Positions 60,112 through 64,000 of a stretch of DNA of 64,000 nucleotides are shown here, one piece after another. This stretch comes from Rhynchosporium graminicola. Its lineage: Eukaryota; Ascomycota; Leotiomycetes; Helotiales; Ploettnerulaceae. How positions within the stretch are numbered: position 1 is the stretch's first letter; every line of letters begins with the position of its first letter. The translations under genes were made by a program, and so were the position numbers. The notes beneath the pieces are model-generated. The model searched no databases. It was not told the origin of the DNA and saw nothing but the letters and a program-made list of their open reading frames with translations. The DNA is taken from the NCBI GenBank assembly GCA_900074885.1, contig FJUW01000040.1, forward strand, positions 62,001 to 126,000. The letters run 5' to 3'.

Positions 60112-61430
60112 ATGGCTACTATCAATATCCGTAGCGATGTGAAGGATCCCTTCTACCGTTACAAGATGGAGAAGCTCCAGTCCAAGATCGAAGGCAAGGG
60201 CAACGGCATCAAGACCGTCATTGTCAATCTCAGCAGCGTTGCAGCATCATTGGCACGCCCTGGAGCCTACGTAATCAAGTACTTTGGTTTCGAACTAGGT
60301 GCCCAGACCAACTCCAACCCAGCTGACGATCGATGGATCATCAATGGTGCCCATGAGGCAAGCAAGCTTCAAGATTACCTGGATGGCTTCATTAACAAGT
60401 TCGTTCTCTGTAAGAAGTGTAAGAACCCAGAAACAGATGTAGTTATCAAGGATGGCCATATTGTGCTTGACTGCAAGGCCTGCGGTCAGCGTTCGGATGT
60501 GGACCTCCGCCTGAAGCTCAGTGGCTTCATTCTCAAGAACCAGCCAAAGACCGGCAAGAAGAACAAGGCCGACAAGAAGGCTGCCCGTAAAGCCAAGCAG
60601 AATGGTGCCAATGGAGATGAGAATGGGCACAACAGCGGAAGCGAGCAGAACTCCGAGAATGGATCTGGTGAGAACGGAGACGTCGATGTCGAAGCCGGCA
60701 GCGATGATGAACTGACTCGCCGCATCAATGATGGTGCTCTTGAGCTTGACGAGACCGAGACTAAAGACGATGAATGGACTGTTGACATGTCTCCTGAGGC
60801 GGTCAGAGCCCGTCAACAACAACTCCCTGACGATCTCAAGCAGAAGCTCCTCCCAGGCGATGAGGAGGATGAGGACGGCGAGGGTGGTGGAAACTCGGCT
60901 TACGATCAACTAGGCAACTGGATTACCAGTGAGGCCGAGGCCAAGGGCGATGTCAGCAAGGTTGAAGATGTTGCCATCTATGTAAAGGCAAAGGAATATG
61001 GTATCGAGGCAAAGCACCGTACCATTCTCGTCTTGGTTCAGACCATTTTCGATGACAAGATCGTCAAGCAGATTCCCGCCCGCGCTTCCATGCTCAAGAA
61101 CGTAAGTTAATTCACTTTCACTCTAGAATTGCAATCTCTAACTTTTGATAGCTGGTCACATCCGAGAAGCACGAAAAAGCTCTCCTCGGTGGTGTCGAGC
61201 GCTTCATCGGTCTCAGAGGCCAGAAAGACGCCAAGTTCTATGATGAGACACCCAAGGTCCTGATGGCTCTCTACAATGAAGACATCCTTCCCGAGGAAGT
61301 TCTCACCAAATGGGGTACCAAGGCCAGCAAGAAGTACATCGATCTTCCAACCAGCAAGAAGGTCCGCAAGTCCGCCGAGGTCTTCCTTAACTGGCTCGCA
61401 GAGGCCGAGAGTGATGAGGACTCCGAGTAA
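60112..61430 (+). CDS. TIF5: Translation initiation factor eIF5
   Basis: Exons 60112-61101 and 61152-61430 (50-nt intron, phase 0) give 422 residues. eIF5 is the GTPase-activating protein for eIF2 in the 43S/48S complex. The start MATINIRSDVKDPFYRYKME includes Arg16, which aligns with the GAP arginine (Arg15 of yeast). The NTD ends in a zinc ribbon, Cys100, 103, 121 and 124 (CKKC and CKAC). A Lys-rich linker (KKNKADKKAARKAK) is followed by a long acidic and Asn/Gly-rich insert (about 165-225). The C-terminal W2/HEAT domain binds eIF2-beta and eIF3c, ending in aromatic-acidic boxes (FLNWLAEAESDEDSE). The start codon context is strong and no other ATG competes in frame. Confidence 0.97.
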
Positions 61431-61845
61431 TTGTCTGCAATCTGTCTTCGTCTACATCATCCTCCTCTTGCTTTTCTACTATGGGCAAGTAAAGCGCATA
61501 TTGTTCGACTTGCGAGATGACAGAGCGGCTATGCTTTATGCTCGTTGTGATTGGTATTGGGTTCATTGGCTAGATTCTTTATGCCGTTATGCCGTTTGGT
61601 AGCTTTGTCTGATCTTAATCGGTGCTCCTTTCTTGTTGCTCAACTCACTTCGTTGTTGTTTTTATGGTACTAAAAATGTCTTGTTGCCTTGTGTCAATAG
61701 CAAATGCATTACACTTTGAAAACCACTAGATCCAATGATCAATTGACAGCTATGCACATGTGACAATGGTTCTTCTATTTCTCATGTAAACATGACGAAC
61801 GTGGGTTGTCCCGATCCATGTCGAAATATCCTGCCATCCGATTCA
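61431..61845. other. Convergent 3' regions, eIF5 and Tti1
   Basis: 415 bp holding both 3' ends; no other feature recognised. Confidence 0.6.
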
Positions 61846-64000
61846 TCACACCAATACTCCGTCGTCCAACGCCAAAAACTCAAATCCCCCCATAACCGGT
61901 GTTTCCACAATCCCATGCCTCCCATTAACCTGCATGGCCAACCAAACAGCATCCACATTAACCGCCTCCAACGCCGTCCTCACACTTTCTCTCTCCCAAA
62001 CCAAAGTACCCAAAACCTCAACAACCTCATCAAAACTCTCATCTTCAATCCTCACATATTCCACTACCGCACTTAACAACCCCACAACCCCTTCCCACAC
62101 TTTCACATTCTGCGAATAAGCCCCTCGACCTCCCTTTCCTTGCTTCTGCTTCTGTATCTCTGTCTCTGCTTTCACTTCTACCTGTCGAGCCAACTTGAGA
62201 AGAGAAGGGAATTCGTCACGGAGACGTGTGCTCAGAAAATCCCCTGCACAGCGACATATCTCACTTATCGTCTCACAAGCGCCAACCTGTACATACGGTT
62301 CTGCATCATACAGCCGTGATACGAGGACAGGCCAGATATCGTTTACTAAAGGTAGGAAAAGGGTTTCATTGCTGGAGAGTGAGGTGCAGGATGTGCGGAG
62401 TAAGGAGAGCAGCTTGAAGCGTAGGTGTGGCGAGGAGGATGTTAAGTGGTGTTGGGAGAGGAGGGAGATGCGGTGGAGGAGGGTATAGGTTTTTGTTGGG
62501 GGAGAGGGGGTGAGTTCTTGATTTTGGGTTGGCGTGTCTTCTTCGCCCTGTTCTGAGGAATCGTCGTTGTCGTTTGGTTCAGGATGGTTTTCGTCGAGGA
62601 GAGTTTTCGCGGATGTCCAGGGTTTTTGGGGAACTTCTTCGTGTGTGATGGACGCGTCTTTAGAGGCAGATTTTGGTGAGAGCAGTATGACCAGATCCTC
62701 TATTGATGTAGGCGCGGGAGGAGTTTTCCTGTGATTGATAGTAGGCGTGTCTTCTATCTGCAGATGTTCGGATTTAGATCCTGCATAGACGATTTCTCCG
62801 AGTACTGAAAACAGAACATCGACGAGGAGCTGATACCCGTGGAAATTTTCCAAGGCAGCGAAAATTGATTCCACCACGTCGTCTAGGTATAGCAGCAGAG
62901 AGGGACCTGTGAGCCGAATCATCATGACGAGAACTTGCGGTGCATGTGGCAAGATATCGAATGTATTCAGTCGCAATGAGATCGCATTGACCATATAGTC
63001 GACATTGTCAACTATCAGTTGGCTGGCATTTTTGTAGCCGCAAGATCCGGAAATGATGTTCAGACATGTAACTGCATGTTCTCGCAGCCGTGAGCTTGGT
63101 GATCCAAGTAGCTGGACAATGGGATATAGTGTATCGACTAGCTCGGCTTTGAAGTCCTCCTTCTTACGCTGAGCCGTAACGGCCATGACTTCCAGAGCTA
63201 TGGCTTGTAATCGCCAATCCGATGTCCTTTCGTCAGCGCTTATCAGCAGTGTCTGCGAGAATAAAAACATTTCCGTATTCATAGATTCTTGCTCGTCAGA
63301 CAAGGTCAATGATGACTCAAAGAATTCGTCAAAGTCCTTGTTACTCGACTCTGACGACTGTAGAATCTGAGACGAAAGCCAGTACGCTGACAGACGACCC
63401 GGTCCTGATGCATTTCGTGCGTATTCTAACATCTCGCTGGCCATTGCCAGCTGAGAGTTCCTACTACCAAGACTACTGAGGAGAGTTGCCAGTTGATTTC
63501 GAGTCTGTCTCTGACTCTCCTGGTACATGATGATTGGTTGGAATTTGGTTGAGAGAGCGTTATCGGTTGCCAGTGTCATTGCAGCTTGACTATTTATGTC
63601 AAATTCTGCTTCTTGTACACCTTGTGCTACAGGCACTGGTTCTATAGTGAGACTTATGCTGTCTCGTAAAGAACTTCCCAAAGCGTCTTCCAGGATCGAT
63701 GATTCAAGATTCAAGCCTGTAAGCAAATCGTGTGCTTTAGACAACTGACCCAGAGCTGCATGTTTCGCATACTCGTCGTTTGACTGCATAACTCTAGGAA
63801 GACTTATTACCCAGTTGTAAACAGTGTTTTTGATCATGTCGCCGAGGTTTGGATGAATGGATGCAAGATCTGTCAGAGATGTTGTCCTAAGGCTCAGTTC
63901 TTCTTCGGCGTCTACTCCGGCTAGCGTCATACAAGTTTCCACCAATATTGGAGCTGCTTCCGCCAACGTATCATGGCACTCGTCCAAGAGCGTGATAGAA
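61846..64000 (-). CDS. TTI1: Tti1-like HEAT-repeat subunit of the TTT complex (partial)
   Basis: The frame is open from the stop at 61846 to the right edge, so about 718 C-terminal residues are seen and the N-terminus is missing. The whole visible part is helical with HEAT-like repeats; no enzyme motif occurs. Recognisable Tti1 blocks are LREHAVTCLNIISGSCGYKNA, VDYMVNAISLRLNTFDILPHA and PQVLVMMIRLTGPSLLLYLDD, then the late WPVLVSRLYDAEPYVQVGACETI-type segment. Tti1 with Tel2 and Tti2 forms the TTT co-chaperone that helps fold and stabilise PIKK kinases (TOR, ATM/Tel1, ATR/Mec1). Between about 485 and 535 of the visible part is a disordered acidic insert (NDDSSEQGEEDTPTQNQE). There is no internal stop and no sign of an intron in this part. 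Confidence 0.9.
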   Translation of the reverse strand, partial: SITLLDECHDTLAEAAPILVETCMTLAGVDAEEELSLRTTSLTDLASIHPNLGDMIKNTVYNWVISLPRVMQSNDEYAKHAALGQLSKAHDLLTGLNLESSILEDALGSSLRDSISLTIEPVPVAQGVQEAEFDINSQAAMTLATDNALSTKFQPIIMYQESQRQTRNQLATLLSSLGSRNSQLAMASEMLEYARNASGPGRLSAYWLSSQILQSSESSNKDFDEFFESSLTLSDEQESMNTEMFLFSQTLLISADERTSDWRLQAIALEVMAVTAQRKKEDFKAELVDTLYPIVQLLGSPSSRLREHAVTCLNIISGSCGYKNASQLIVDNVDYMVNAISLRLNTFDILPHAPQVLVMMIRLTGPSLLLYLDDVVESIFAALENFHGYQLLVDVLFSVLGEIVYAGSKSEHLQIEDTPTINHRKTPPAPTSIEDLVILLSPKSASKDASITHEEVPQKPWTSAKTLLDENHPEPNDNDDSSEQGEEDTPTQNQELTPSPPTKTYTLLHRISLLSQHHLTSSSPHLRFKLLSLLRTSCTSLSSNETLFLPLVNDIWPVLVSRLYDAEPYVQVGACETISEICRCAGDFLSTRLRDEFPSLLKLARQVEVKAETEIQKQKQGKGGRGAYSQNVKVWEGVVGLLSAVVEYVRIEDESFDEVVEVLGTLVWERESVRTALEAVNVDAVWLAMQVNGRHGIVETPVMGGFEFLALDDGVLV

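Noticed and set aside
60295..60909. 204-codon ORF antisense to eIF5
   Set aside because: It lies inside a well-supported exon and mirrors its codon bias; a hydrophobic reading of the opposite strand.

Overview
The window is chromosomal DNA of a filamentous ascomycete (Pezizomycotina). The signs are GT-AG introns of about 50-200 nt with TACTAAC/CTAAC-like branch points, a Zn2Cys6 regulator, a DUF3431 protein, a fungal Thi6-type fusion and C-to-T decay that looks like repeat-induced point mutation (RIP). Leotiomycetes is my best guess from overall protein style, with low confidence. No tRNA, rRNA, intact transposon or CRISPR array was seen. Exon limits were worked out by hand from splice signals and reading-phase agreement.

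Left part (1-6.0 kb): a divergent housekeeping pair, an Nhp10-like INO80 subunit (-) and CCT8/TCP-1 theta (+), followed by a NUDT14-like Nudix hydrolase with a GC-AG intron. From 6.0 to 23.7 kb lies a 17.7-kb stretch with no convincing intact gene. Its first part holds one decayed secreted-protein-like ORF. Its second part is crowded with microsatellites and copies of a CCTAGGTAGGTA-type motif, and it ends at the start of a Gac1-like glycogen-targeting subunit of protein phosphatase 1 (23.7-26.0 kb).

Middle (28.6-41 kb): a mitochondrial BolA3-like protein, a short class II (GatY/KbaY-size) ketose-bisphosphate aldolase with CreA-like sites in its promoter, and, convergent to it, a Zn2Cys6 regulator whose zinc cluster is split by a 15-nt microexon. 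Then come a decayed 2OG-Fe(II) dioxygenase with three TAA stops, each explainable as CAA to TAA, a Cys-rich GPI-anchored secreted protein, and an unusual multi-exon protein with an SH3-like domain and three C-terminal membrane segments.

Right part (41.8-64 kb): an SRPBCC protein, a PF13350-type tyrosine phosphatase, a decayed thiamine-diphosphate enzyme whose centre is replaced by an AT-rich direct-repeat block, a divergently placed butanediol-dehydrogenase-like gene, and an Arg-rich conserved fungal protein. After a second microsatellite-rich gap (48.9-53.1 kb) come a DUF3431 membrane protein, an isochorismatase-family hydrolase with a 16-nt microexon, the bifunctional thiamine enzyme Thi6, translation factor eIF5, and the C-terminal part of Tti1, which runs off the right edge.

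The housekeeping genes (CCT8, INO80 subunit, eIF5, Tti1, Thi6, BolA3) look intact. Decayed metabolic genes lie in pockets between them (about 6.9-7.3, 34.8-35.6 and 44.3-45.3 kb).
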